A stretch of DNA of 64,000 nt. Origin: Betaproteobacteria bacterium MOLA814 (lineage in GTDB: Bacteria > Pseudomonadota > Gammaproteobacteria > Burkholderiales > Burkholderiaceae_C). Positions 44,640 through 53,498 of this stretch are shown piece by piece. Below the pieces are notes generated by a model. That model was not told where the DNA came from. It did no database searches and saw nothing but the letters and a program-made list of their open reading frames with translations. The DNA lies in contig AYMW01000001.1 of the NCBI GenBank assembly GCA_000496475.1, positions 407,008-471,007 of the forward strand, given 5' to 3'. Numbering within the stretch: the first letter of the stretch is position 1; each line of letters begins with the position of its first letter. A program made the translations under genes and the position numbers.

Positions 44640-46064
44640 TTACAGTTTCTCATCGTTGAGCCAATACCATTTATACAAAAAATACTGGCCAAAGCGACGG
44701 AATGGGGCAAACGCCTCTGAGCGAATCATGTTGAACACGTTAGGGTATTCAAGTGGCGAGTTGTAAATAGGCAGCTTAAAAGCTTCATCTTGGCCATCTT
44801 TACCAACCACACGTTGAGCCAACCTTTTACCAGCCCATGTAGAGAAAGACACGCCATTGCCACCGTAACCTATGGCGTACCACACGTTGAGTTTGGGGTC
44901 TGGACGAGTGATGCGCGGCATCATGTCGTGACTCACATCAACCCAACCCCACCAGGAATAGTCAATTTGGATACCCGCCAATGGTGGGAACTTGCGTGCA
45001 ATCGCGTCTGTAATCAGCTTCAGGTGCTCTGGCGCTTCAGCGTCGGCTCCTGAAATAGAACTTCGACTGCCAATTTGCAAGCGATTGCCCTCTAACAACC
45101 GGTAGTAAAACCGCAGTGTACGCGTGTCAGTCATGAAGGTTTTAGACTGGAAATTACACGCAATCATCTCAGCATCAGTTAAAGGCCTGGTCACCAAAGA
45201 GTTCGACAAAATCGGCAATATTTTGTTTTTAACTGTCTTGTGTAATTTTTGGCCTGTATAGCCTCCGGTACAAACTGCTACACGCTTGGCTCGGACCACA
45301 CCGCCAGGTGTTTGCAAGTGGTGGACACCGTTCACAGTCTCCCAGCCCAGTACCGGGCTCGCCGGATGCACTTTAGCGCCTAAAGATCGCGCTTTTCGCA
45401 TCAGACCGAAAGTGAACTTTAAAGGGTGAACACCGACGCCCTCTTCTTCAAACATCGCGCCGACTTGCTCTTGCTCATCGCAGTAATTTTCACGTACCTC
45501 TGCCGCACTCAAAATTCGGGAGTTGTAACCAAACACCTTGTTACGCACTGCAACCGTGTCGCGTAAATAACCCATTTTGGCTGGCTTGTGAGCCATGTAC
45601 AAATGGCCGCCATCAAAGGCATCGCAATCTATTTCTTCGGTAAGGTGTTTGAAATTGTCAAAGCCACGCCGAATCTCTGTATCCAACTTCTTAGCTGTAT
45701 CCACCCCCCAGCGATCAATCCACTGCGAGCGAGATAAGCGACCACTTGCATTTTGTCCCTGACCGCCACTGCGACTAGAGCAACCCCAAGCCGTTTGACC
45801 CGCCTCTAAAACGACTGCCTTTATTCCGTAATCTTCAGCCAAGTACAAAGCGGTTGCCATGCCTGTTGAGCCAGAGCCAATGACAACGACATCGACATCC
45901 ATATCGCCACTCACGGGGCCGTCATCCTCAGGGGGTATGCCCGCTGAAGCTACCCAAAATGTTGGCGCATAGTCCGTACCATGACCTGGTGAGTCGTTGA
46001 CTAAAGGGTCATATGTAGGCTGGTAGGGGTTCAAAATAGTGCTGCCCAAACTGGTCGCTTTCAT
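44640..46064 (-). CDS. FAD-dependent amine oxidoreductase, TauY/PuuB-like
   Basis: A 474-residue flavoprotein of the D-amino acid oxidase fold. The dinucleotide motif is VDVVVIGSGSTGMATALYLAE, then VVLEAGQTAWGCSSRSGGQ; near the end YAIGYGGNGVSFSTWAGKRL is typical of glycine oxidase/gamma-glutamylputrescine oxidase relatives. A GGAG site supports the 46064 ATG. In a region with xsc and tauABC it is a strong candidate for the large subunit of taurine dehydrogenase (TauY), producing sulfoacetaldehyde and ammonia. The small subunit could be one of the three following proteins. Confidence 0.8.
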   Translation of the reverse strand: MKATSLGSTILNPYQPTYDPLVNDSPGHGTDYAPTFWVASAGIPPEDDGPVSGDMDVDVVVIGSGSTGMATALYLAEDYGIKAVVLEAGQTAWGCSSRSGGQGQNASGRLSRSQWIDRWGVDTAKKLDTEIRRGFDNFKHLTEEIDCDAFDGGHLYMAHKPAKMGYLRDTVAVRNKVFGYNSRILSAAEVRENYCDEQEQVGAMFEEEGVGVHPLKFTFGLMRKARSLGAKVHPASPVLGWETVNGVHHLQTPGGVVRAKRVAVCTGGYTGQKLHKTVKNKILPILSNSLVTRPLTDAEMIACNFQSKTFMTDTRTLRFYYRLLEGNRLQIGSRSSISGADAEAPEHLKLITDAIARKFPPLAGIQIDYSWWGWVDVSHDMMPRITRPDPKLNVWYAIGYGGNGVSFSTWAGKRLAQRVVGKDGQDEAFKLPIYNSPLEYPNVFNMIRSEAFAPFRRFGQYFLYKWYWLNDEKL

Positions 46065-46173
46065 GAAATTCTCCAAATTATTTTTAGCAAAAGTATTCAG
46101 TGCACATAGTTCAGCAAACGTTAATGGTTGATCCGCAATCAACACACAACAGGTCCCGCACAAACTAAATCAA

Positions 46174-46302
46174 TGGTGCAAGCATAGTGAATGCACGCCA
46201 CTTACCGTTAGCACCAGATTCAATAATTTAATGGTGCCAACCAAAAAATTAGCCAGCCTACTGTCGCACCAATAAACGGCAGAAGTCACACCGACTTGGT
46301 GC
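46174..46302. promoter_or_regulatory. Cluster of TGGTGC elements in the divergent sulfonate promoter region
   Basis: In the 495-base gap between the FAD oxidoreductase and the SnoaL-like gene, TGGTGC occurs on the plus strand at 46174, 46232 and 46297, and on the minus strand at 46211-46216 and 46266-46271. Five copies in about 130 bases far exceed chance. One pair forms the inverted repeat GCACCA-N15-TGGTGC. It is a candidate binding region for a MocR/TauR-type activator. Confidence 0.5.
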
Positions 46303-46559
46303 GCTACCACCTGTACTTGATTCTCAAGTTGCACTCATAAAGCGCATGCGCGTTGATATTGCATGGGCTTGACGACCCTGCGTCACATGGCACACCATTT
46401 GCTATAGCTGCATAGCCAAAATCAAGGGTTTACCCGTCAACTTGGTTCTACAGATTTATTTCTATTGGCTCTACAACGCAAACAACAACCACAGAAATAA
46501 TGCGGCATTAACAAATATTCCCTTCAAGGCTTATCGAGCGCAACGTAAGCATTTACCTA

Positions 46560-46967
46560 ATGAAAGACCACATGACCGCAACCATCCCAATTATTAGCAG
46601 CCAAACGCTCGCCGAATTTGCTGCCGCTTGGAACGCACACGACATCGAAGCCCTAATGAATTTCATGCACGATGACTGCCAATTTCATGCCATTGCAGGA
46701 CCTGACTTAATGGGGCGCACCTTCGAAGGCAGCGCAGAGGTTCGAGAGGGTTTTAAAGCCGCTTGGCTCAATTTTCCTGATGCCGCTTGGCTTGATGGCG
46801 AACACTTTGTGGCAGGAGAGCGCGGCGTATCTGAGTCAACCTTTGCTGGCACCAAAGCCGACGGCTCTCGCATTGAGGCCAGGATGGTGGATGTATTCAC
46901 ATTCAAAGACGGGAAAATTCTCGTCAAAAACGCTTATCGGAAAGATCGGCCAGCATTGGCCGCTTGA
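46560..46967 (+). CDS. SnoaL-like/NTF2-fold protein
   Basis: A 135-residue protein of the SnoaL-like polyketide cyclase/NTF2 fold: LAEFAAAWNAHDIEALMNFM, DDCQFHAIAGPDLMGRTFEG and the C-terminal DVFTFKDGKILVKNAYRKDRP. Such small proteins bind hydrophobic or charged ligands and some are isomerases. An alternative ATG is at 46572. Its place directly before tauABC suggests a role in sulfonate use, but the reaction is unknown. Confidence 0.8.
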   Translation: MKDHMTATIPIISSQTLAEFAAAWNAHDIEALMNFMHDDCQFHAIAGPDLMGRTFEGSAEVREGFKAAWLNFPDAAWLDGEHFVAGERGVSESTFAGTKADGSRIEARMVDVFTFKDGKILVKNAYRKDRPALAA

Positions 46968-46983
46968 CATGAGTTGGGCATAG

Positions 46984-47018
46984 TGGATGCAGTGACCGGC
47001 AACGGTGTAGTGCATCCA
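46984..47018 (+). promoter_or_regulatory. Stem-loop with GCAA tetraloop before tauA
   Basis: TGGATGCA (46984-46991) pairs with TGCATCCA (47011-47018); inside it ACCG-GCAA-CGGT can form a second short stem capped by a GNRA-type loop. No T-run follows, so it looks more like an mRNA stability or processing element between the SnoaL-like gene and tauA than a terminator. Confidence 0.4.
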
Positions 47019-47108
47019 TTGCGCAAGTTGGGGCGGCATTCAATCGAGCTAATCGATAGGCAACATGCAGCAGAGTTGATAAACATTTCGTAACCACTAG
47101 GATTCAAT

Positions 47109-48101
47109 ATGACAAACAAGACCATCAAATTCGCAATCGCTGCAGCACTTGGCGCGGTTGCTACTGTCTCCTTCGCTCAGCCGAAGGAAATTACCGTAGC
47201 CTATTTCCTGGAATGGCCAATGCCTTACCTAGCCGCCAAGGCAGCAGGCACCTATGACAAAGAAATGGGCGTTAAGGTCAACTGGCGTTCATTCGAAACA
47301 GGCACCGCGATGTCGGCGGCCATGGCCTCCGGCGACGTGCAGATTGCCGTAAGCCAAGGCGTACCGCCTTTCGTGGTGGCCGCCTCTGGTGGCCAGAGCA
47401 TCCAAGTCGTGGACATCGCAGTGAGCTATTCGGACAACGACAATTGCGTGGTCAGCAAGAAGTTAGAAATCGACAAGTCGTCGGCGAAAGAGCTGGCCGG
47501 CAAGACCGTGGCCGTACCGCTGGGCACCGCCGCCCATTACGGCTTCTTGCGCCAGATGGACCACTTTGGCGTGGCAGTTAGTAGCCTGAAAGTGATCAAC
47601 ATGGCTCCACCAGAGGGCGCTGCAGCCTTGGCCCAAGGTTCTGTGGACTTTGCCTGTGGCTATGGCGGTGGCCTGACACGTATGAAGGAATACGGCAACG
47701 TGCTGCTGACAGGCAAGGAAAAGGAAGCCCTGGGCATTCTTGTGTTTGACGTCACATCATCTCCAACCAATTTTATTGCAGAGAATCAGCAGTTGCTGTC
47801 CAAGTTCCTCAAGGTGACCGCGAACGCCAACACCCAGTGGAACGCCAAGAAGGATCCAGCCATGCTCAAAGTCATTGCCAAGGAATCTGGCATGGATGAG
47901 GCTGCTGCAGCTAAATCTATTGCAACAATGTCATTTCCTTCAGCCAAGGATCAGTTGTCCAAACAATGGCTGGGTGGCAACGCACAGACTTTCATGAAGG
48001 GTGTGGCAGACGTATTTATGACCGCTGGCAACATCAAGAAGGTATTACCGTCTTATGACAAGTCGGTCAACACAGCCCCACTCATGCAAGCAGTCAAATA
48101 A
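47109..48101 (+). CDS. tauA: Taurine/sulfonate ABC transporter substrate-binding protein, TauA-like
   Basis: A 330-residue periplasmic protein of the NMT1/TauA/SsuA type. A Sec signal peptide (KTIKFAIAAALGAVATVSFA) is followed by KEITVAYFLEWPMPYLAAKA and ASGDVQIAVSQGVPPFVVAASGG, typical of the taurine branch. Ligand identity is inferred from context: it precedes TauB/TauC-type genes and lies near xsc. Third-position G/C is visibly higher than in neighbouring genes, which may reflect high expression or a different origin. Confidence 0.82.
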   Translation: MTNKTIKFAIAAALGAVATVSFAQPKEITVAYFLEWPMPYLAAKAAGTYDKEMGVKVNWRSFETGTAMSAAMASGDVQIAVSQGVPPFVVAASGGQSIQVVDIAVSYSDNDNCVVSKKLEIDKSSAKELAGKTVAVPLGTAAHYGFLRQMDHFGVAVSSLKVINMAPPEGAAALAQGSVDFACGYGGGLTRMKEYGNVLLTGKEKEALGILVFDVTSSPTNFIAENQQLLSKFLKVTANANTQWNAKKDPAMLKVIAKESGMDEAAAAKSIATMSFPSAKDQLSKQWLGGNAQTFMKGVADVFMTAGNIKKVLPSYDKSVNTAPLMQAVK

Positions 48102-48125
48102 GCTTTCCCACCGAGATGACTGACT

Positions 48126-48160
48126 GGCCCTGAATACGGAACTCAGGGCCGGTTTTTTTT
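48126..48160 (+). terminator. Intrinsic terminator between tauA and tauB
   Basis: GGCCCTGA (48126-48133) and TCAGGGCC (48143-48150) form an eight-pair stem followed by GG and eight T. It lies after the binding-protein gene and before the ATPase gene, so partial termination would keep TauA in excess over the membrane subunits. Confidence 0.85.
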
Positions 48161-48180
48161 AATATCTACAGGAGTGACTG

Positions 48181-48987
48181 TTGAGAGATTTGCATATCCA
48201 AGACGTGTCCATGCGCTTCAGCCTACCAGATGGCAATGCGGTGCAGGCACTGAAAAATGTTTCGCTTGAAATAAAATCTGGTGAATTGGTATCCGTCCTA
48301 GGCCCGTCCGGCTGCGGTAAGACGACATTGCTCAAGATCATTGGTGGCTTTCTAGCCCCTACATCCGGCAACGTTGTTTTAGGCGGCAACAAAGTGACAG
48401 GGCCCGGGCCAGAGCGCGGCATGGTGTTTCAGCAAGGCGCACTTTTCGAGTGGATGAACGTGCGCAAAAACGTATCGTTTGGTCCCGACTCCAAAGGCAT
48501 GCAAAAGGCTGAGTCCGATAAGATTGTGAACCACCTGCTGGATGTGGTCGGACTCAAAGACTTCAAAGATAAAGCCATTTATGAACTGTCGGGCGGTATG
48601 CAACAACGCGTTGCGTTGGCCCGCTGCCTAGCGAACGACCCGGACGTTATCCTTATGGATGAGCCACTTGGCGCCCTCGATGCGCTGACACGCGAGAAAA
48701 TGCAGGGCCTTGTGCTTAAGCTTTGGAAAGAGACCGGAAAGACCATTATTTTAATTACCCACTCGGTCGAAGAGGCTCTGCTCCTGGGCCAACGTCTGGT
48801 GGTAATGGCGCCTCGCCCGGGGCGAATCCATAAAGAATTTCGACTTCCATTCGCCGAGCAATCGGTTGGCGCTGACCTGCGCTCGGTCAAACTCCAACCA
48901 GAGTTTGGCAAAACGCGCGAAGAAATTTTAACGATGATTTGGGATATGGAAGAAGAAATCATGGGCCACACAGAGGAAGCATCATGA
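48181..48987 (+). CDS. tauB: Taurine/sulfonate ABC transporter ATP-binding protein, TauB-like
   Basis: A 268-residue ATPase starting at TTG 48181, with GGAG at 48171-48174. Walker A GPSGCGKTT, signature LSGGMQQRVALARCL, Walker B VILMDEP and H-loop THSVEEAL are intact. It resembles TauB/SsuB. Its stop overlaps the permease start (ATGA). It energises sulfonate import. Confidence 0.88.
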   Translation: MRDLHIQDVSMRFSLPDGNAVQALKNVSLEIKSGELVSVLGPSGCGKTTLLKIIGGFLAPTSGNVVLGGNKVTGPGPERGMVFQQGALFEWMNVRKNVSFGPDSKGMQKAESDKIVNHLLDVVGLKDFKDKAIYELSGGMQQRVALARCLANDPDVILMDEPLGALDALTREKMQGLVLKLWKETGKTIILITHSVEEALLLGQRLVVMAPRPGRIHKEFRLPFAEQSVGADLRSVKLQPEFGKTREEILTMIWDMEEEIMGHTEEAS

Positions 48988-50249
48988 CAGTCTTACTCAT
49001 TTATCTGGCCCTGTTTGTGGGCGCCTTCATTGTGGTTCAGCAGATCCGCAACCGCCAAAATAAAGCTTCCGACTTCACCTCACTCAAGACCGTGACTTTC
49101 GGTGATGAAAGTGCTGTAACGGCTGATCGTTCTGCCTCAATCGTTTCGATTCTTGCGATCCTTTTAATTTGGGGCGCCTTCACTGGCTCCAGATGGACCC
49201 CACTGCATGTACCTGGACCATTCACGGGAGACACCAGTTTCAGTTACACCCTACAAGGCGCGGATAACCAAACAGATGACGCGAAGGTCTTGATTAGGGT
49301 GTTTCCTATCGACAAGTATGGTGAAGCACCTGAAATTGAAACAGGTGACGGCTTCGCCAAAAACGATTCTGCCCAAGTCCATGCATGGCGTTCAGTGCTC
49401 ATACCTGTCGATCAAAACGACGAAGTCACTCGCGAAGGCGGAGCCAGCATCGTTGCCATCAACGGCCAGCCTGTGAGTCCAGGCGACAGCGTCAACGTGG
49501 ACAATGGCGTGGTCACCTTGAGCACCAAAGGCACGCCTAATTTCAAACCCTGGTCAGGTTGGCAAATGGAGCCCATCTGGTTGCCAGCACCCGAAGCTGT
49601 GTTTCATCGGTTGATCGATGTCTACAACAACGGCTACCAGAACTTCACGCTGATGGAGCATTTAGGCGCATCTTTACTGCGCGTGATCATCGGCTTTATG
49701 CTGGGCGCCATTGTCGGCATCCCGCTGGGCTATGCCATGGGCCTGTCGAATTGGTTTCGCGGCTGGTTCGATCCTATAGTTGAGTTCATGCGTCCCGTAC
49801 CGCCATTGGCGCTGATCCCGCTGGTTATCATCTGGGCCGGCATTGGCGAGGCAGGGAAAATTATCCTGTTGTTCTTAGCTTCGTTGTGGATCATGACCAT
49901 CGCGGCACGGGCCGGGGTGTCAGGTGTGCAACTCTCCAAGGTGCATGCTGGCTACTCGCTAGGTGCTTCGAAGTGGCGCATATTGACCCGCATCATCGTG
50001 CCAAATTCATTACCGGAGATCTTCACGGGTGCACGGGTAGCCATGGGTGTTTGCTGGGGCACGGTAGTCGCGGCTGAATTGGTGGCTGCTGAAAAGGGCG
50101 CTGGCATGATGATCATGGTGGCGTCACGCTTCCAACTGACCGACATTGTGATAATGGGCATCATCCTGATCGGAGCCATTGGCTATTCAATTGACATCCT
50201 GATGCGCAGGATAGAGACCGTATTGGTGCCTTGGAAGGGAAAAGGCTGA
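48984..50249 (+). CDS. tauC: Taurine/sulfonate ABC transporter permease with extracytoplasmic insert, TauC-like
   Basis: A 421-residue permease, about 140 residues longer than ordinary TauC. Residues 3-20 and 52-68 are hydrophobic helices. Residues about 70-200 form a hydrophilic domain with beta-rich character (TLQGADNQTDDAKVLIRVFP, GGASIVAINGQPVSPGDSVN). Then comes the usual family opening PIWLPAPEAVFHRLIDV and the canonical permease core, with EAA loop AGYSLGASKWRILTRIIVPN. The insert probably lies in the periplasm, where it could contact TauA or sense ligand. Confidence 0.82.
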   Translation: MTVLLIYLALFVGAFIVVQQIRNRQNKASDFTSLKTVTFGDESAVTADRSASIVSILAILLIWGAFTGSRWTPLHVPGPFTGDTSFSYTLQGADNQTDDAKVLIRVFPIDKYGEAPEIETGDGFAKNDSAQVHAWRSVLIPVDQNDEVTREGGASIVAINGQPVSPGDSVNVDNGVVTLSTKGTPNFKPWSGWQMEPIWLPAPEAVFHRLIDVYNNGYQNFTLMEHLGASLLRVIIGFMLGAIVGIPLGYAMGLSNWFRGWFDPIVEFMRPVPPLALIPLVIIWAGIGEAGKIILLFLASLWIMTIAARAGVSGVQLSKVHAGYSLGASKWRILTRIIVPNSLPEIFTGARVAMGVCWGTVVAAELVAAEKGAGMMIMVASRFQLTDIVIMGIILIGAIGYSIDILMRRIETVLVPWKGKG

Positions 50250-50288
50250 GCGACGAACATACCAGCAGTCGAAGAGTGACCGCCATTT

Positions 50289-50326
50289 GCTGGGTCTGTA
50301 ATGTGATGCGCAGATCCAGCTTTTTT
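50289..50326. terminator. Intrinsic terminator after tauC
   Basis: GCTGG-TCTG (50289-50298) pairs with CAGA-CCAGC (50311-50320), with one mismatch pair, and is followed by TTTTTT. It ends the tauBC transcript before the convergent MocR gene. Confidence 0.8.
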
Positions 50327-50359
50327 CACCATTGTTGACGTCGATCATCCTACGCAAGT

Positions 50360-51883
50360 TCAATTGTTATGCTGCTTGCTTAAGCCGAACTGCACCTCAT
50401 CAATAGCGCTGGCCAAGGCCTTGATTCCTGCTTGAATCACACCTACTTGTATCGACTGAAAGCCCAAGCGGATATAGTTGTCGCTCGCATTGAGTTTGTG
50501 AAAAAAAACCTCACCAGTTTCAATCAAAACCCCTTTATCCAAAGCCACCTCTGCAAGGTCTTGCGCAAGTACGCCAGCGGGCAGCTTGACCCAGCAAGAG
50601 CCGCCACCTGTAAGCGGTGCGATGCTGCACTGTGGTGCAAACTCGGCCATCGCCTGCAGCACCAACGCGCTGCGTTCTTTTTGAGCCTCGCCCAGTCGTT
50701 TAAGCTGCGCATCGTTATGTCCCAGTGAAATGAAAAGCGACAAACTACGCTGAATGAACGTTGATGGGTGTCTGATCATCAAGCGGCGCAAGGCGCGCAA
50801 CTCGGCTATCAACTCAGGTGCAGCAACAATATAGCCAATACGCAAACCTGGCGCCATGCTCTTAGACAAGCTGCCGACATAAATAACACGGTTGTTACGA
50901 TCTAGGCTTTTAAGGGCTGGAATAGGATGACCTTCAAAATTATTCTCGCTCTCAAAATCATCCTCGATAATCACCACATTTGATTCGTTGGCCAACCGCA
51001 ACAGCTGCTCGCGCCGGCTCAACGGCATGGTCACACCCGTAGGGCACTGATGGCTAGGTGTTGTGTAGATATAGTCAAAGTTGCGCAAGTGCTCGCCGAC
51101 GACCAAACCATGACTGTCAATTGCCACTGGCGTCAAAGCATCGGTGCGACTGCTAAAAATATTACGTGCATCAGGATAGCCAGGGTCTTCAATGGCCACA
51201 CGCGTACCCGAGCTTATAAGTAGATCAGCGATCATGTACAAGGCATGCTGTGCACCAACAGTGACAATGAGCTCGTCGGGTGTGGCCCATACACCGCGTC
51301 TGGGCAACACACGTGTGCAAATTTGGTGAACCAGCGAATCATCATCACGGCTAATTTGATCTGGCGCCCAAGCTCGAATGTCGATCACACTTAAAGCCTT
51401 GAGACAACACTCGCGCCAAGCCGACGTTGGAAATAGTGACTCGTCAAACTGGCCGTACAAAAAAGGGTAAGCGTAGCTTTGCCAATTAGCAGGCTTGCTG
51501 ATACTACGCTGTAAACTTGGATGCTGACAGAATCTTGCCCCCCAATTTACAACCACGCCATTGGGATCAACCGAACCAAATTCAGTCATTTTCTTGAACC
51601 TGCCGCCCACGATGTCGGCACTCACAAAGTGGCCCTTGCGCTCTTTTGAAAACAAGTAACCTTCGTCAGCCAGTTGCTGATAAGCCAACACCACTGTGAT
51701 GCGCCCGACACTCAAGTGTTCAGCCAACAAACGGCTAGACGGTACTGCCTCATTTGGCCTTAAGTGACCGTCTAAAATGGCACCAACAAGCATCTCGCGT
51801 ATTTGGGCCTGCAGGGACAAATTGTCGCGTGCACTTCTAAATAACAGCTGCTTCCACATTGCACCTTGTTGGTTTTTTGCCAT
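50360..51883 (-). CDS. MocR-family regulator (GntR helix-turn-helix plus aminotransferase domain), TauR-like
   Basis: A 507-residue regulator. The N-terminal GntR winged helix is LRPNEAVPSSRLLAEHLSVGRITVVLAYQQL, followed by a fold-type I aminotransferase domain with the PLP lysine in VIYVGSLSKSMAPGLRIGY and VVIIEDDFESE. The ATG at 51883 is chosen over an upstream TTG. It is the last of four minus-strand genes (HisD-like, DegT, decarboxylase, MocR). MocR proteins of the TauR group activate taurine genes; this one may sense an amino-sulfonate through PLP. Confidence 0.88.
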   Translation of the reverse strand: MAKNQQGAMWKQLLFRSARDNLSLQAQIREMLVGAILDGHLRPNEAVPSSRLLAEHLSVGRITVVLAYQQLADEGYLFSKERKGHFVSADIVGGRFKKMTEFGSVDPNGVVVNWGARFCQHPSLQRSISKPANWQSYAYPFLYGQFDESLFPTSAWRECCLKALSVIDIRAWAPDQISRDDDSLVHQICTRVLPRRGVWATPDELIVTVGAQHALYMIADLLISSGTRVAIEDPGYPDARNIFSSRTDALTPVAIDSHGLVVGEHLRNFDYIYTTPSHQCPTGVTMPLSRREQLLRLANESNVVIIEDDFESENNFEGHPIPALKSLDRNNRVIYVGSLSKSMAPGLRIGYIVAAPELIAELRALRRLMIRHPSTFIQRSLSLFISLGHNDAQLKRLGEAQKERSALVLQAMAEFAPQCSIAPLTGGGSCWVKLPAGVLAQDLAEVALDKGVLIETGEVFFHKLNASDNYIRLGFQSIQVGVIQAGIKALASAIDEVQFGLSKQHNN

Positions 51884-51964
51884 CGGCTCGTTTAGATGTC
51901 TGTCGCCCAAATGCGGGAGATTTTCAGCTATTGTGCCGTTAAAACAGCAACTTGCGACAGAGGC

Positions 51965-53464
51965 TTAGCAATTTCTAAGCAAATCAGACGCAATTTCATT
52001 GATGGCATTTATTAAAATATCCAAATCAGATTTGTGTGTGCGGTGGTTGGTGATATTCACACGAATCGCCGTCACACCGAGCAGCACCGTGGTTGAAGGG
52101 GCGGCAATTCCGCTCAACTGCAACTGAATCACGATTTCATTGTTGAAGGCATCTAGCTCCTGCTCAGACTGGTCAGGGGCAACATATCTAAAACAGCAGA
52201 TGTTGGTAGCTACAGGGGCTAACAATTGCAGGGTGTCTTGGGCTTGCACCAAGCCTGCTAAGTAGGCTGCCTGCTCACAATTTTGCGTCATCATTGCGCC
52301 CAACTTATCAGTGCCATGCTCGCTCAACTGAGCCCAAATTTTGAGCGATCTAAAGCCGCGCGAAAGCTCAGGACCATACTCGACAGGCCATGGATTTCCT
52401 GCAGCCAAGCCGCGCTGTGCTCCTTTTAAATAATCGGGCCGTTCTGAAAAGGCTTTGCGGTGTGCCTCTTCTGATCGAATCAGTACAAATCCAGCGTCGT
52501 AATTCACATGCAACCATTTGTGAAAATCAAAGGCCAATGAGTCAGCTCGTTTTAATCCTGTAAGGCGCGGTTTCAATCGTTCGCTCAGCACACCAACGGC
52601 TCCGAACGCGCCGTCAACGTGAAGCCACAAATTCTCTTTGGCGGCTATATCTGCCAACGTGCTTATGTCGTCAATTGAACCTACATTGACCGTCCCCGTG
52701 GTACCTACAATTACAAATGGCTGCAACCCTGCTGCTTGATCCGCAGCAATTGCCACCCTAAGCGCGTCCGTATCAATTTCAAATCGCTCATTGACCGCAA
52801 TGCTGCGTAATGAGTCCGAGCCCAAACCAAGTATGTCAAACGCACGTGCTACACAAGAGTGGGTCTGGGTAGAGGTGTAACCCACCAATCGTGCGCCGTT
52901 GATTCCAGCCTTACGGCTGGCAAACTGAAGCTGTCTATCCCGCGCGGCTTTAAGCGCAATCAAGGTTGCTATAGAGGTGCCTGAGACCACCAGACCGCTG
53001 GCTGTTTCTGGAAATTCGAATAACTCACGACACCACCTCACTACTTGCTTCTCAACATACATAGCACCGTGGTCCCGCCCACCCAAGTTGGCATTTATAG
53101 CCGCAGCGGCTATGTCAGCGATCAGGTTACTAGGGGTACCGCTGCCGTGCACCCAGCCAAAAAATCGCGGGTGTGCATTGCCCACGCCATACGGCAGCAG
53201 CGACTCAATCTGAGCTTGCGTTGCAGCCCCACCCCGTCCCTGTTTGGGTATCGCAAACTCAAACGATTGCTTCAGGGCAGGCGTTGGCTCTGTCCAAACG
53301 CGGCCTTGGCTTGCCGATTGCATCTTGTCTATTGATGCCTCCAGCATCTGACGTGCTAAGAAGCGAAAAGCTGTCCAATCGTTTGGGTCTAAGGTATCTC
53401 GGCTAAGCCCATCCGGCTCAGACAGCACGTAGGCAATAGACGCAGGGCTAACGTGTTCAGTCAT
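51965..53464 (-). CDS. PLP-dependent group II decarboxylase
   Basis: A 499-residue enzyme of the glutamate/aromatic amino acid/cysteine sulfinate decarboxylase family. VSGTSIATLIALKAARD, TGTVNVGSIDDI and LWLHVDGAFGA lead to the PLP lysine in SLAFDFHKWLHVNYDAG. The start at 53464 is consistent with the family N-terminus. In the sulfonate context cysteate or cysteine sulfinate is an attractive substrate, giving taurine or hypotaurine. That assignment is inference; other amino acids remain possible. Confidence 0.82.
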   Translation of the reverse strand: MTEHVSPASIAYVLSEPDGLSRDTLDPNDWTAFRFLARQMLEASIDKMQSASQGRVWTEPTPALKQSFEFAIPKQGRGGAATQAQIESLLPYGVGNAHPRFFGWVHGSGTPSNLIADIAAAAINANLGGRDHGAMYVEKQVVRWCRELFEFPETASGLVVSGTSIATLIALKAARDRQLQFASRKAGINGARLVGYTSTQTHSCVARAFDILGLGSDSLRSIAVNERFEIDTDALRVAIAADQAAGLQPFVIVGTTGTVNVGSIDDISTLADIAAKENLWLHVDGAFGAVGVLSERLKPRLTGLKRADSLAFDFHKWLHVNYDAGFVLIRSEEAHRKAFSERPDYLKGAQRGLAAGNPWPVEYGPELSRGFRSLKIWAQLSEHGTDKLGAMMTQNCEQAAYLAGLVQAQDTLQLLAPVATNICCFRYVAPDQSEQELDAFNNEIVIQLQLSGIAAPSTTVLLGVTAIRVNITNHRTHKSDLDILINAINEIASDLLRNC

Positions 53465-53498
53465 GGTATTCCTCAAAAATACAGTCCCGTAAGACGGG

